From positions 1 through 64,000 of the forward strand of contig PETN01000094.1 in NCBI GenBank assembly GCA_002781365.1: DNA of 64,000 bases, written 5' to 3'. Of this stretch, positions 46,064-56,248 are shown piece by piece. A program made the translations under genes and the position numbers. The notes under the pieces are model-generated. The model was not told the origin of the DNA, ran no database searches, and saw only the letters and a program-made list of their open reading frames with translations. This DNA comes from Sulfurimonas sp. CG01_land_8_20_14_3_00_36_23. Lineage in GTDB: Bacteria > Campylobacterota > Campylobacteria > Campylobacterales > Sulfurimonadaceae. How positions within the stretch are numbered: the first letter of the stretch is position 1; each line of letters starts with the position of its first letter.

Positions 46064-46984
46064 TTATATATTTTTTAATCTAATAGCACTCTTTATAGCA
46101 TTAATATAACTTATAGTTTTCGCTTGCCCTGTATATGCAATGTCAAAAGCAGTTCCATGGTCTACTGAAGTTCTGATTATAGGGAGGTTGAGCGAGACAT
46201 TTACACTCTCATCAAAGTAGAGGGCTTTGAGTGGTGCTAAACCTTGGTCATGGTACATAGCAATAAAATAGTGAAAGTTTTTGCGAAAGTGCGGTGTAAA
46301 AGCGACATCGGGAACAATGGGACCCATAAACTGCTCAAAGCCTACTTTTTGGTTCGCGCTTTCTATCGCTTTTGTAATCTCTTGCTCTTCATCTCCAAGA
46401 ACTCCATTATCTCCAGCATGTGGATTTAAACCAAGAACGGCTATTTTCTCGTTTGGAACGGAGTTGTGAAAATCTAAAAAGAACTTCTTTAATCTCTTAT
46501 GCTCTACAAAAGAGGCAACCTCTTTAAGTGGTATGTGCTCTGTGAAGAGTGCTACAAACATCTCTTCACAGCCAAGCATCATAATGGCATCCTCTTTAAA
46601 GTGATGACGTAACAAGTCCGTATGCCCTTTATACTCTAAGCCAGCCATCATCCAAGCCTCTTTATGAATGGGCATCGTCACAACAGCATCCGCTTTTTTC
46701 TCTTCGCAGAGTTTTATAGCACTCATAAAAGAGTCATAGGAGTACTTTCCACATGCCGAACTTACCTTTGCAACTTCTATCTCAAACGCACCTTCCACAT
46801 GCCAAAGTTTGAAATCATGTGGCACTTGAACATTTAAAAGTTTTGCGGCTTGGTGGAGCATCGCTTCATTGATACAGTAGAGAGGATTACAGAGCTGTGT
46901 GATTTGGGAGTGGGCTTTGAGCGCTATCTCTATTCCAACTCCGTTTAAGTCGCCAACGCTTATGGCTATAGTAGGTTTCATCAT
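46064..46984 (-). CDS. pdxA: 4-hydroxythreonine-4-phosphate dehydrogenase
   Basis: PdxA works with PdxJ in the DXP-dependent vitamin B6 pathway. The 306-aa protein has SVGDLNGVGIE at the start, KGHTDLLRHHF, LGLNPHAGDNG and the metal-ligand stretch MYHDQGLAPLKALYF and SVDHGTAFDIAY. It follows pdxJ directly (the pdxJ stop TAG is next to its ATG). Two uptake-like repeats 46 bases apart lie inside (46749, 46795). Confidence 0.96.
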   Translation of the reverse strand: MMKPTIAISVGDLNGVGIEIALKAHSQITQLCNPLYCINEAMLHQAAKLLNVQVPHDFKLWHVEGAFEIEVAKVSSACGKYSYDSFMSAIKLCEEKKADAVVTMPIHKEAWMMAGLEYKGHTDLLRHHFKEDAIMMLGCEEMFVALFTEHIPLKEVASFVEHKRLKKFFLDFHNSVPNEKIAVLGLNPHAGDNGVLGDEEQEITKAIESANQKVGFEQFMGPIVPDVAFTPHFRKNFHYFIAMYHDQGLAPLKALYFDESVNVSLNLPIIRTSVDHGTAFDIAYTGQAKTISYINAIKSAIRLKNI

Positions 46985-47776
46985 CTATCTTGTTGTGAGT
47001 CGCTTCATCTCTTTGACCGCATCTGCCAAGCCTGTAAAAACACTTCTAGCGATGATACTTTGCCCGATGTTGAGCTCAATAATCTCTTGGATTTTCATCA
47101 TCTCATGCACATTATGGTAGTTGAGACCATGTCCTGCGGCAACTTCTAGCCCGATTTTGTTTGCATGAATGGCCGCATTTTTTATATCTTCTATCGCTTT
47201 TTCGAGTCGCTCTGAGAGTTCATATCTTGGAAGCGCATACTCTTTTACAGAGTGGTTAGAGTAGGGAAGTGAGGAGTGAAGCATTGCAAAAAGATTCGCA
47301 AAAGTTCCCGTATGAAGCTCCACCATCTCAGCCCCTAACTCTTTTGATTTGTTCATCACTTCTATGTTTGGATCTACAAAAAGCGAAACGGGGATGAGAG
47401 AGTCATGCAACTGCTCCACAGCATAAGCAATTTCATCTTCAAAAGTGAAAACATCCAAGCCTCCCTCGGTCGTTACCTCTTCTCTTTTTTCTGGAACTAA
47501 AGTGGCACGGTGTGGTTTAAGCTCACAAACTATGTCTAAAATCTCTCTGTTGATAGAGCACTCTAGATTGATAGGTAGAGGGGAGAGTTTCATGATATTT
47601 TGCGCATCCGCATCTTGGATATGGCGTCTATCTTCTCTAAGATGGATAGTAATCTGGTCGGCTCCATTGGAGCATGCCACATAAAGTGCTTGTAAAATAT
47701 CTGGGTCGTTTACTTTTCTGGCTTCTCTTAAAACTGCAACATGGTCTATGTTGACACCTAATCTCATTCTACTCAC
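46985..47776 (-). CDS. pdxJ: pyridoxine 5'-phosphate synthase
   Basis: PdxJ condenses the PdxA product with deoxyxylulose 5-phosphate. The 263-aa TIM-barrel has MRLGVNIDHVAVLREAR, the loop HLREDRRHIQDADA, NLECSI, LVPEKREEVTTEGG and AAGHGLNYHNV. A GTG at 47776 with AAGGAAG upstream or the ATG at 47767 can be the start. It overlaps the acyltransferase stop. Order acyltransferase - pdxJ - pdxA forms one unit. Confidence 0.96.
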   Translation of the reverse strand: MSRMRLGVNIDHVAVLREARKVNDPDILQALYVACSNGADQITIHLREDRRHIQDADAQNIMKLSPLPINLECSINREILDIVCELKPHRATLVPEKREEVTTEGGLDVFTFEDEIAYAVEQLHDSLIPVSLFVDPNIEVMNKSKELGAEMVELHTGTFANLFAMLHSSLPYSNHSVKEYALPRYELSERLEKAIEDIKNAAIHANKIGLEVAAGHGLNYHNVHEMMKIQEIIELNIGQSIIARSVFTGLADAVKEMKRLTTR

Positions 47777-48477
47777 GCTTCTTCCTTTTGAGCACTCTTC
47801 ATAAATGATTTATACTCAGATTCTAAATTTTTTTGCTCAATTATGTTGCCCACATGTACCTGCACAACTTTTCTCTTTTTATAGGGTGCATTTCTAAACA
47901 CATGCTCCAAAGTATCATTGATAAAGACCGGTACGACATCGAGCTGATTGGCTTTTGCTATCTTTTGCGCACCGCTTTGAAACTCTAAAATCCCATCTCC
48001 CTTGTGGCGCTCACCCTCAGGAAAGATATAGACATTGAGATTTGGAACTTTTAAGAGAAGCGCTTTTATCTTTTTAAAGAAAGTAAGCAAACCTCTGCCA
48101 CTCTCTATATCCACACTTATACAGCCACTATACTTAAAAAAATCACCATAAACGGTAGTGAAGAGTTCCTCTTTTGCTATCCAAACGCCACTCTTTTGAT
48201 GTCGTGAAAAGAGGTGTTCCATAACAATAATATCTAAAAGAGAACGGTGGTTTATCGCGTATAAGACTCTCTCATGTTCAGGAAGAGTGCCAATCAACGC
48301 AACTTCTATGTTTAACTTCTCTAAAACAGCGTTTGAGTAGGCTTGTCGGTCATGTGAGAGTTGCTCGTAAGCATGTTTTTGAGTTATAAATGGGTGGAGA
48401 TAACTCTTTTTAAAAATCTTAATATATCTATAGCCGAGTCGAACCATATAGATATATTTGCCAACCTTTTTTAGCAA
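47773..48477 (-). CDS. plsC: 1-acyl-sn-glycerol-3-phosphate acyltransferase
   Basis: 234 aa with the acyltransferase catalytic motif NHRSLLD (HX4D variant HRSLLD), then FPEGERHKGDGILEFQSGA, the family glycerol-phosphate binding region. It makes phosphatidic acid at the inner membrane. The start is TTG at 48477 with AAGGA upstream. Some relatives acylate other lipids, so the exact acceptor is not certain. Confidence 0.87.
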   Translation of the reverse strand: MLKKVGKYIYMVRLGYRYIKIFKKSYLHPFITQKHAYEQLSHDRQAYSNAVLEKLNIEVALIGTLPEHERVLYAINHRSLLDIIVMEHLFSRHQKSGVWIAKEELFTTVYGDFFKYSGCISVDIESGRGLLTFFKKIKALLLKVPNLNVYIFPEGERHKGDGILEFQSGAQKIAKANQLDVVPVFINDTLEHVFRNAPYKKRKVVQVHVGNIIEQKNLESEYKSFMKSAQKEEA

Positions 48478-48546
48478 AAAAAATCCTTTGTAAACTTCAT
48501 CCTAGCGGATGAAGTCGTGAGCTTTTTCTTAGAAACAAAATAGTAC

Positions 48547-48660
48547 TTACTTTTGTTGTCCACTTCTATAGCCAGGGTGTTGATAGTCATTGCGCTCACA
48601 AGCTGCAAAAAAAGTAGCACAACTAAGTCCTATCAGTGTAGCAAAAAATAATCCTTTCAT
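48547..48660 (-). CDS. 37-aa putative lipoprotein
   Basis: AAGGAGAAC lies just before an ATG that opens a 37-codon frame. It encodes a hydrophobic start (MKGLFFATLIGLSC), then TFFAACERND, where Ala-Ala-Cys resembles a lipobox. The short polar tail (YQHPGYRSGQQK) would be the mature part. Size and layout recall entericidin-like small lipoproteins, but I see no real match. The strong ribosome site supports it. Confidence 0.65.
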   Translation of the reverse strand: MKGLFFATLIGLSCATFFAACERNDYQHPGYRSGQQK

Positions 48661-48703
48661 TTGTTCTCCTTATTTGATTTGTGGCATTATAAAGAAAGAG
48701 AGA

Positions 48704-50638
48704 TTAAAAAGAGTTTGCAATCACTCCATTTAGCTCCGAAATTTCCTCTGTATTTGCAAAACAGCTCTTCTCTCCACAAACCATATAGCCACTTTCCTGA
48801 GTCTCTTTAAAGAGTGTAAATGGGTAGTTTAAAGAGGAGAGTTCTAAAGCGTTTGATTTTATATTTTCTAGATTTGTTTTTAAGATTCTATCCCCTTTGA
48901 GGTAGCGTAACATCGCTTGGAGCATTGCAGGAAAATAGATAGGTTTTCTTCCCAATTCATACGAGTTGTACTCGAGCGTTTTAAAGGCAAAGTGCGTATA
49001 TTTCTCATCTTCTAGCAGAGAACCTAGAGAGAGTAAAACATCGAGCATCACAGATACTGGGCTTGTGTAGGTATTGTCCGAAGTCTCCGCTTTTGTGAGA
49101 AATTCACCTGTGCTGAAATTCCACTCTCCTTTGTTGTAAAACTCTTCTAAAGCCTTGTTCGCAAAGCGTTGTGCATGGATGAGATAGAGCTCATTTTGCG
49201 TAAATTTATAGGCGTTTAAGAGTGCCTGAGCGAGAAAAGCGTAATCTTCCAAAAAGGCTTTTATCTTTGGCTTTTTATGGATGAGCGTTGTATGGTAGAG
49301 TGTACCCTCAAGAACCATCGTCTCAAGAAGTGCGTCAAGGCTTTTTACAGCTCTGTGCATATATTTACTATCGATTGCACCTAAGGTAAAGAGAGCGTTT
49401 ATCATCATGCTTGACCATGAAGTTTGGATTTTTTTGTCTATAAAAGGGTAGGCTCTTTTCTCTCGAAGTGTTTGAAGCAGAAGCTTTACCTCTTTAAAAT
49501 ACGCAGGTATCTTCCCACTCTCAAATCGGATGATGTTTTGTCCCTCAAAGTTCCCCTCTGATGTTACTTGCATCTCTTCGAGCATCGCTGGAATATTTTC
49601 ATATCCATTCTCTGCTAAAAGCGTATAAACTTCCTCATAAGTGTAGATAAAGTAAGTTCCCTCTTCACCCTCACTATCTGCATCGCTTGCAGAGTAGAAG
49701 AGGTTCTCTTCACTCATAAAATTATCCCAAAAATCAGCAATCTCTTTGGCAGTCTCTAAGAAACTCTCATCCTTGTAGGTCAAGTAGGTTTTGGCATAAA
49801 GCTCACAAAGGAGGGCGTTGTCATAGAGCATCTTCTCAAAATGGGGAACTCTCCACATCTCATCTACGCTGTAACGGCAAAAGCCGCCATCAACGAGGTC
49901 GTACATCCCACCTTTACGCATCGACTCCAAGGTATGCACCAACATCGCTTTGGCTGATTTGTCATCGTAGAGCCTATCGATAGTGAGGAGTGCGCTTAAA
50001 GTATTGGCATGTGGAAATTTCGGTGCGACAGAAAAACCGCCATGTTTTGTGTCATAGTTGTTTTTTGCTTGAAGCATAAAGTTTTTCGTGAACTCCTCTT
50101 TGAGGATAGTTGCCTCTTTTGGTTGCTCACTATGCGCTAAAAATGCACTGATTTCATCCGCATTTTCAAAGAGTTTCGCATCCTTTTGAGAGACTTTCTC
50201 AGAGATGATAGTTGTAAGCTCCTTAAAGCCCATTCCTGCCATTCCCTCACCAGACTCTGGCGGTATGTACGTTCCTGCAAAAAATGGTTTGTTTTGCGGT
50301 GTAGCGAAGATAGAAGTAGGCCAACCACCTGAGCGACGGTTGAGAAGCTGATGTACTTCTTGGTAGTGTTTATCTATATCTGGGCGCTCTTCTCTATCTA
50401 CTTTGATGCAAACAAAACCTGCATTTAAAATATCTGCACACTCTTGGTTTTCAAAAACTTTCTCTTCCATCACATGGCACCAGTGACAAGAGCTGTAACC
50501 TATACTTATAAAGATTGCTTTATTCTCAGCCTCTGCTTTGGTAAATGCCTCTTCGCCCCAAGGAAACCAATCGACTGGGTTATCTTTGTGCTGTTGTAAA
50601 TAGGGTGAATCTTCTTTTTCTAATCTGTTTGACATCAT
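48704..50638 (-). CDS. DUF255 thioredoxin-domain protein (YyaL/SSP411-type)
   Basis: 644 aa. The N-terminal thioredoxin-like domain has [21 protein letters not shown] and the [12 protein letters not shown] motif with one CxxC. A long (alpha/alpha)6-barrel glycosidase-like region follows ([37 protein letters not shown]). Family function is unknown; some suggest a role in redox or sugar-nucleotide chemistry. An uptake-like repeat reads PHAN at 50006. Confidence 0.9.
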   Translation of the reverse strand: MMSNRLEKEDSPYLQQHKDNPVDWFPWGEEAFTKAEAENKAIFISIGYSSCHWCHVMEEKVFENQECADILNAGFVCIKVDREERPDIDKHYQEVHQLLNRRSGGWPTSIFATPQNKPFFAGTYIPPESGEGMAGMGFKELTTIISEKVSQKDAKLFENADEISAFLAHSEQPKEATILKEEFTKNFMLQAKNNYDTKHGGFSVAPKFPHANTLSALLTIDRLYDDKSAKAMLVHTLESMRKGGMYDLVDGGFCRYSVDEMWRVPHFEKMLYDNALLCELYAKTYLTYKDESFLETAKEIADFWDNFMSEENLFYSASDADSEGEEGTYFIYTYEEVYTLLAENGYENIPAMLEEMQVTSEGNFEGQNIIRFESGKIPAYFKEVKLLLQTLREKRAYPFIDKKIQTSWSSMMINALFTLGAIDSKYMHRAVKSLDALLETMVLEGTLYHTTLIHKKPKIKAFLEDYAFLAQALLNAYKFTQNELYLIHAQRFANKALEEFYNKGEWNFSTGEFLTKAETSDNTYTSPVSVMLDVLLSLGSLLEDEKYTHFAFKTLEYNSYELGRKPIYFPAMLQAMLRYLKGDRILKTNLENIKSNALELSSLNYPFTLFKETQESGYMVCGEKSCFANTEEISELNGVIANSF

Positions 50639-50738
50639 TATTCTCTTTTAGTTTATTGTATAGATTTAATCAGATGTAGAGTAGGGGATAATCGCTGTTT
50701 TTGTACTTAATTTTTAGAAGTGCTTTTTAGCTTTTATC

Positions 50739-52271
50739 TTATTTGGTTGTTCTCTTTAACTCAAATATATCTTTTCTTCTATCTTTAAGGTTTTTAACAC
50801 TCCCAAATTCATGCAACTCTGTCAATAAATCTATGTCAACGTCAGCTATTAAAACCATTTCAGTATTTGGAGTGGCTTCTGCTTTTATACCATTTGTAGG
50901 AAAAGCAAAATCACAAGGGGTAAAAACGATAGATTGAGCAAACTGCATATCCATATTGTGAACATTTGGCAGATTTCCTACACTTCCTGCAATGGCAACA
51001 TAACACTCATTTTCAATAGCTCTTGCCTGAGAACAGTGTCTTATTCTTGAATAACCATTTTGTGTATCTGTTAAAAATGGAACAAACAAAATATCCATTC
51101 CTTCATCGGCAAGAAGTCTGCTGAGTTCTGGAAATTCTACATCATAGCAGATTAATATTCCGATTTTACCGCAGTCGGTATCAAATGTTTTTATCTCGTG
51201 TCCGCCTTGCATACCCCATACTTTTGTCTCATCTGGCGTGACATGTATCTTTTCATAACGGTCAATTGTGCCATCACGTCTGCATAAATAGCCAACATTG
51301 TAAAGGTGCCCATCTTTTATCTCAGGCATACTTCCAGAGATGATGTTGATGTTGTAAGAGATAGCAAACTCTGAGAATTTTTGGATAATGTCATGTGTGT
51401 GTTTCGCCAATTCTCTAATCGCATCAGGCTCTGAGAGGTGGTTGTTTTCAGCCATTAAAGGTGCATTGAAAAACTCAGGAAAAAGTGCAAAATCAGAGCG
51501 GTATCCTGAAACTGTATCTATAAAATATTCCGCTTGCTGAATCAACTCTTCCACGTTCTTATAAGGTCGCATTTGCCATTGGATTAAACCTAGACGAACT
51601 ATTTTTTTCTTGGATGTGGTTATTTTACTTGGCTTTTCATAGTAGATGTTATCCCACTCAAGTAAAACTGCGAACTCTCCTGATGCTTCATCTCCTTCCA
51701 AATATCCTTTCAAAATTTTTGATGGGTGAAAATCATTTGATATTTGAAAATTAAGTACAGGGTCGTTAATCTCTTTTCTTTTTACTTTTTCTATATATTG
51801 CTTTGGTGAGAGTTCATTCTCATATTTGTGGTAATTTGGAATTCTACCGCCAAAAGCGATGCCTTTGAGGTTTAGTTTTTCACACAACTCTTTTCTGTAA
51901 TCATACAAACGTCTTCCTAAACGAAGACCTCGAAATTTAGGCTTAATAAATACATCAATTCCATAAAGAATATCTCCTTTATCTGTATGTGTATCAAAAG
52001 TATAGTTGCCTGTTATCTCTTTATATGTGTGATGGTCGCTAAATTTATCATACTCTACAATGATTGCAAAAGCACATCCTGCTATCTCACCATCAATTTT
52101 AATAACGACTTGCCCCTCTTGAAATTTGTCGATTAAGGTTTGAATCTGATGTTTTTTCCAATACGCATCAGGAATCGATTCATACGATACAAGCATCGCT
52201 TCTTTTAACTCTTCGTAGTCATCCATACTAAGAAATTTTAATTCAATATTTTCTTTTATTTGTGTTTCCAT
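50739..52271 (-). CDS. GNAT acetyltransferase - carbon-nitrogen hydrolase fusion
   Basis: About 510 aa. The N-terminal GNAT domain includes the acetyl-CoA loop FRGLRLGRRLYDYRKEL. The C-terminal nitrilase-superfamily domain has the Glu-Lys-Cys triad in ALFPEFFNAP, DRYEKIHVTPDE and ILICYDVEFPELSR. This two-domain type occurs in many bacteria and is thought to act on amides; the substrate is unknown. The frame runs to a GTG at 52322, but that codon lies inside the upstream gene with no ribosome site, whereas the ATG at 52271 follows GGAAAAAA. Confidence 0.88.
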   Translation of the reverse strand: METQIKENIELKFLSMDDYEELKEAMLVSYESIPDAYWKKHQIQTLIDKFQEGQVVIKIDGEIAGCAFAIIVEYDKFSDHHTYKEITGNYTFDTHTDKGDILYGIDVFIKPKFRGLRLGRRLYDYRKELCEKLNLKGIAFGGRIPNYHKYENELSPKQYIEKVKRKEINDPVLNFQISNDFHPSKILKGYLEGDEASGEFAVLLEWDNIYYEKPSKITTSKKKIVRLGLIQWQMRPYKNVEELIQQAEYFIDTVSGYRSDFALFPEFFNAPLMAENNHLSEPDAIRELAKHTHDIIQKFSEFAISYNINIISGSMPEIKDGHLYNVGYLCRRDGTIDRYEKIHVTPDETKVWGMQGGHEIKTFDTDCGKIGILICYDVEFPELSRLLADEGMDILFVPFLTDTQNGYSRIRHCSQARAIENECYVAIAGSVGNLPNVHNMDMQFAQSIVFTPCDFAFPTNGIKAEATPNTEMVLIADVDIDLLTELHEFGSVKNLKDRRKDIFELKRTTK

Positions 52272-52293
52272 TTTTTTCCAATTATTTTGAAAT

Positions 52294-53136
52294 TTAGCTA
52301 TAAATTTTCTTAAACTCTTCACTATCTTTTATATTTTTAAAGAGTAGTTCGTTCTCAATCTCATCTCTTAAATGAGGTGATTTTTCTATAGCGGTTTCTA
52401 AATCTTCAATCGCCTCATGTTTATTGTCAAGAGCCGCATTGGCACAAGATCTCTGCCAGTAAGCATATCCATATTCGGGGTCGATTTCCAAAGCTTTGTT
52501 GCTAAGGTTGAGTGCCCACTCGTACTCATCCATGTCAAGAACAGCATCTGCTTTGTAGGCATACACTTCTGCATCGTTAGAATTTACTTTTAAAATTTCA
52601 TCATAAATATCTATTCTCGACTGTGGATTTGTTTCCAAGTTTGAGCGCATCCATAAGGAGTGAATATACTGGGTATTGTAAATTTTGTTTTGATTGTCCA
52701 ATATTTTTTTGGATTGTAGCGTGAGGGTGTCCTGAAGCGTTTGCAACTGAGAGTTATACTTTTGTGTGATTGCATCTAATCGGTTCTCAACAATCTCTTC
52801 AGTTTTTCGTCTTATATCTCTAAGCGAGTTCCAGCCCGCAAAAATGAGTATAGATGTCGCGGCTGCTATAAGGTAAAAAACATTACTGATTGTATCGGTC
52901 ATATATCTTGCAGCTCTGTCTGTTTGTTCAACTTCCGCTCTTGAAATTCTTTTTTCTACTTCATTTCTTACTCGCATATTCTCCATTCTTAAATCTTTAA
53001 GCTCATCCATTATGTAGCGTTCTACGAGAGGCTTTTGAAGCTCTTTTGAAAGATTTGAGGTTTGGGCAGTGTCAGCATTGAGGGAGCTATACAAAATTAA
53101 AAAAGATAATAGAAAAAAATTTAACACGATATTCAT
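52294..53136 (-). CDS. TPR-repeat membrane protein
   Basis: 280 aa with a signal-like N-terminus (about 1-21), a Glu/Arg-rich coiled region, a membrane helix (about 88-106, FYLIAAATSILIFAGWNSL), another coiled region and then TPR repeats (AYKADAVLDMDEYEWALNLSNKALEIDPEYGYAYWQRS and one more). It probably places a protein-protein interaction domain at the membrane. It overlaps or abuts the GNAT-hydrolase gene and is likely co-transcribed with it. Confidence 0.75.
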   Translation of the reverse strand: MNIVLNFFLLSFLILYSSLNADTAQTSNLSKELQKPLVERYIMDELKDLRMENMRVRNEVEKRISRAEVEQTDRAARYMTDTISNVFYLIAAATSILIFAGWNSLRDIRRKTEEIVENRLDAITQKYNSQLQTLQDTLTLQSKKILDNQNKIYNTQYIHSLWMRSNLETNPQSRIDIYDEILKVNSNDAEVYAYKADAVLDMDEYEWALNLSNKALEIDPEYGYAYWQRSCANAALDNKHEAIEDLETAIEKSPHLRDEIENELLFKNIKDSEEFKKIYS

Positions 53137-53194
53137 AGCAAGCCTTTAGAAACACAATTTGATGTCATTATAACTAAGGGCACTTCAATAGAAT

Positions 53195-55183
53195 TTAAAA
53201 ACTCTTGCTCAACGTAAAGCCAAGAACTCTTGGATTACCAATGTGATAGTAGTTATTTGTCGGCGTGTAAATCATAAAATCGGTGTACCTTGTGTCAAAC
53301 AAATTGTTTGCATAAACCAGCGCATTCCAGCCATCTTTTTTATAACCTATACCAAGATTTACTAGGGTGTATCCACTCTCTTTTGCAGAGTTTGAGATAT
53401 TGTAGTAGCGTTCTCCCATGTACTGAACATCTGATTGTAGAAAATAGTTTTGAGCGAAGCTGTATTTCGCGCCGATGCTCGCTGTTAGATTTGGAACATC
53501 GATGATGTTGTTTCCCTCATTTTGCGTAGATGCACTAAGCTTTGTCATTTGTGCTTTTACAATTCCACATGCCGAATAAATATTTAAACTCTCTGTTTTG
53601 TAGTTGAGTTCTAGCTCTGCACCGTAGCTGTATGCTTTTTTGGCATTGAGTGTTGTCGTCGCCAAGTTATCGCTAAATGTATTGATTCTAAGATTATCAA
53701 TGGAGTTATAAAAAAGCGCACTGCTCAGTGTTGTCGATGCACCCAAGACTCTTTTGTGCCCTAACTCAAGAGTATCTGTAGTCTCAGGCTCAAAAGGAGT
53801 GAGCGCATCGCTTGTATCTCTGTAGTTGTAACCACCTGGGCGATACCCTTTTGAGTAGGTCAGATAGGTATGCGAATCATCTTGCGCATAATGAGAAAAT
53901 GAGAGGGTTGGCAAAACATGTGTCCATGTTGTTTGTGCCTCTGCGCTCGTACTCGCAGCTCCAAAGTTGTTCATAGTACGGGAAAAGGAGCGTTTTGTAG
54001 TTTGATAACGAAGACCTGCCATAAGAGAGTAATCTTCACCTATGAAGTATTTGTACTGAGAAAAGAGTGCCATATTTTCATCTGGATTTTTCAAAGAGTT
54101 TTTGCTTGAAAGATGAAGCGCTAGAAGTGTCTGATCCTCTTTATAATCAAACTTTAACTTGTCACTATAAAAGATACCAACTAAGAGTTCACTGTTTTTA
54201 AAGTTTTGTTTGAATCTAAACTCTTGGGTTATCTCTGCTATGTCTATGTCAAAGTTCATATCTAATCCAGCACTTATGGGAACATAGCTCTTTTTCAACA
54301 CGAACTCTTTTGCATAACTTGTAGCAGATGTAAAAGTGTAATCTTTCTCTTTATACTTTATGAGAAGTGCGAGGTTGTCACTCTCCATCTTCACGCTACC
54401 ATCTGTTGGTATGTTGTCGATGGCGTAGGGGTTTAGTTTTGTATTTATCTTGAGTGCTGAGGCACCATCATCACTTTTACTTTTTGAATAACTGAGCAAT
54501 ATATCCAGCGGAGTATCTGGGTTATAACGAAGCTTTGTGGAGAGTGAGAGAAAATCTTTTTTATCAAACCTATTTCCAGTGCGCTCATTTTTTGAAAAGC
54601 CATCGGAGCTATCTTTTGTGATGGCGAGTGAGTATGTTAAGTCCTTGTTAGCTGTTGGACCCGATACCAGACCATAAAACTCTTGTGTGTTGTAGGAACC
54701 ATAGCCTGCACTTGCTTTTGCTTCAAACTCTTTGGATGGAGCTTTTGTGTAGATGTTTATAACTCCTGACTCCGCACCTTTACCAAAGAGTGTTCCTTGC
54801 GCACCTTTGAACACTTCTATGCTCTGGATGTTCTTCATATCTGCCATACCAAAACCATAACTAAATGGCACTGGCACATCGTCTATATACATGGCAACAC
54901 TACTCTCATACGTTACATAGTTGCTTATCCCTCGAAAAGTAAATGTTTTATCACTTCTGTTGCCTAGACCTGAAATGTTCGTGTTTGAGACAAGGGAAGA
55001 GAGTTCACTTATACTTTTGATATTTGAAATCTCAAGTTTCTCTTTGTCAATAATATCTACACTATTCGCACTCTCTTGGGAACTTTCTTCTAGTTTTGAA
55101 GACTCGATTTGTATGGGTGGAAGCTCTATGGCATGAAGCGTTACTAAGAGTGAGAGGAGTGAGAAGCTGAGGAGTTTTTTCAT
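53195..55183 (-). CDS. TonB-dependent outer membrane receptor
   Basis: 662 aa with a signal peptide (1-17), a TonB-box-like start (LPPIQIESSK), a plug domain (VDIIDKEKLEISNIKSISEL, VFKGAQGTLFGKGAESGVINI) and a 22-strand-type barrel ending with the aromatic LGFTLSKSF. The RGISNYVTYESSVAMYIDDVP plug segment is typical of siderophore or related receptors. The ligand is unknown and no iron gene is adjacent. A 36-base stretch of its plug-coding region recurs with two mismatches at 56609-56644. Confidence 0.92.
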   Translation of the reverse strand: MKKLLSFSLLSLLVTLHAIELPPIQIESSKLEESSQESANSVDIIDKEKLEISNIKSISELSSLVSNTNISGLGNRSDKTFTFRGISNYVTYESSVAMYIDDVPVPFSYGFGMADMKNIQSIEVFKGAQGTLFGKGAESGVINIYTKAPSKEFEAKASAGYGSYNTQEFYGLVSGPTANKDLTYSLAITKDSSDGFSKNERTGNRFDKKDFLSLSTKLRYNPDTPLDILLSYSKSKSDDGASALKINTKLNPYAIDNIPTDGSVKMESDNLALLIKYKEKDYTFTSATSYAKEFVLKKSYVPISAGLDMNFDIDIAEITQEFRFKQNFKNSELLVGIFYSDKLKFDYKEDQTLLALHLSSKNSLKNPDENMALFSQYKYFIGEDYSLMAGLRYQTTKRSFSRTMNNFGAASTSAEAQTTWTHVLPTLSFSHYAQDDSHTYLTYSKGYRPGGYNYRDTSDALTPFEPETTDTLELGHKRVLGASTTLSSALFYNSIDNLRINTFSDNLATTTLNAKKAYSYGAELELNYKTESLNIYSACGIVKAQMTKLSASTQNEGNNIIDVPNLTASIGAKYSFAQNYFLQSDVQYMGERYYNISNSAKESGYTLVNLGIGYKKDGWNALVYANNLFDTRYTDFMIYTPTNNYYHIGNPRVLGFTLSKSF

Positions 55184-55294
55184 TCTAATATCTTTTTTTG
55201 TAATTTGCTGTTTCTTGGTTGATGAAAACTTTTGGGTATTCTAGCCTAATCATTGTTGAAAGGGTATTTTAATAAGAGTCTAAGAGCAGTGGTT

Positions 55295-55896
55295 TTATAC
55301 CTCTCTCATACTATTTGTTATACGCTCCATAAAGTTTGCTGTTTCAACTTGTTGATTATCTCTTAAACTTTGAATCACTTTTTCTATATCTTCTTTAGAT
55401 TTATTTTGATTAAATTTGAATTTAGCCTCTATATTGGTAACCTTGATTTCAAAAAAACGTAAAAACTTTGTCAAATCTTTAAATCTTTCTTCTTCTGTAA
55501 CTTCCATCCATTTTGACCTTCATATATCTCTGTTGTTTCGTTCAGTAGTTCCCATACTTTTTCATTGTCATGAATGTACTTTATATTTCCATAGAGATGA
55601 ACCGCACCATAGTTCCACGTTGGAACATTGAAGTTTGTTTCATAATATGTAGGGGATATGTAAGCATGCTCTCCACGGAAAATAAAACAAACTTCTTTTG
55701 TCTCATCCACATTTGCATGGATATTCGCCTTAGCTACATGCCCATATAATTTACCATCTTTGAGTCTGTTGATAGGAAGATGCGTAACTTCAATCTTCCC
55801 ATGATTTTCGGATGTCAATAGAGCAAATGGGTTTTTTGAGATAAACTCTTCTATAAGATTTTCATCTGTGATTTTAAATGCGTCTGGTGAGTACAA
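55295..55896 (-). pseudogene. PaiB-like FMN-binding regulator, broken by a frameshift
   Basis: Two overlapping frames together match the length (about 200 aa) and order of PaiB. The first (55471-55896) has MYSPDAFKITDENLIEEFI, THLPINR and PTWNYGAVHLYGNIKY. The second (55295-55507) has the C-terminal FEIKVTNIEAKFKFNQNKSKEDIEKVI. The break is near 55517-55522: shortly before the ATG at 55505-55507, the second frame has a stop at 55520-55522, so a one-base indel around an AAGGTC joins them. The protein is probably inactive unless the indel is a sequencing error. Confidence 0.85.
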
Positions 55897-55946
55897 TTTG
55901 TTTGTTCCTTTTAACGATTTACTTCAGTGAAGCTATGCGTTCACTA

Positions 55947-56246
55947 CTAGGCTTTGTTATATCTTTGTGTTAATTGTTTTGGATTTCGTTTAGTATGGAA
56001 TATAGCTAATATCATTATAATATCTTCATATTGTTCATATATTATGATGTATGTAAATTTCTTCATAACTACTTTTTGAGATGTTTTAGTTTCAAATGGA
56101 TACAAACTTGGGGAGCTGAGTATGTTGTTGAATTGTTTGTCAATATGAGATAAAAATCTTTTTTCTAGTTTTGGACTTATCTCAAAGTAATAGTTGAGTG
56201 CAATTTTTAAATCATTTTCTGCAAGAGGATGTAGTTTTAAAGTCAA
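55947..56246 (-). CDS. RelE/ParE-family toxin
   Basis: 99 aa with the fold pattern of RelE/ParE toxins: LHPLAENDLKIALNYYFEI at the start, SPKLEKRFLSHIDKQF, and the C-terminal FTYIIIYEQYEDIIMILAIFHTKRNP. ParE types poison gyrase and RelE types cut ribosome-bound mRNA; the lack of a clear RelE catalytic set leaves this open. The antitoxin gene lies 2 bases upstream. Confidence 0.82.
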   Translation of the reverse strand: MTLKLHPLAENDLKIALNYYFEISPKLEKRFLSHIDKQFNNILSSPSLYPFETKTSQKVVMKKFTYIIIYEQYEDIIMILAIFHTKRNPKQLTQRYNKA

Positions 56247-56248
56247 AA

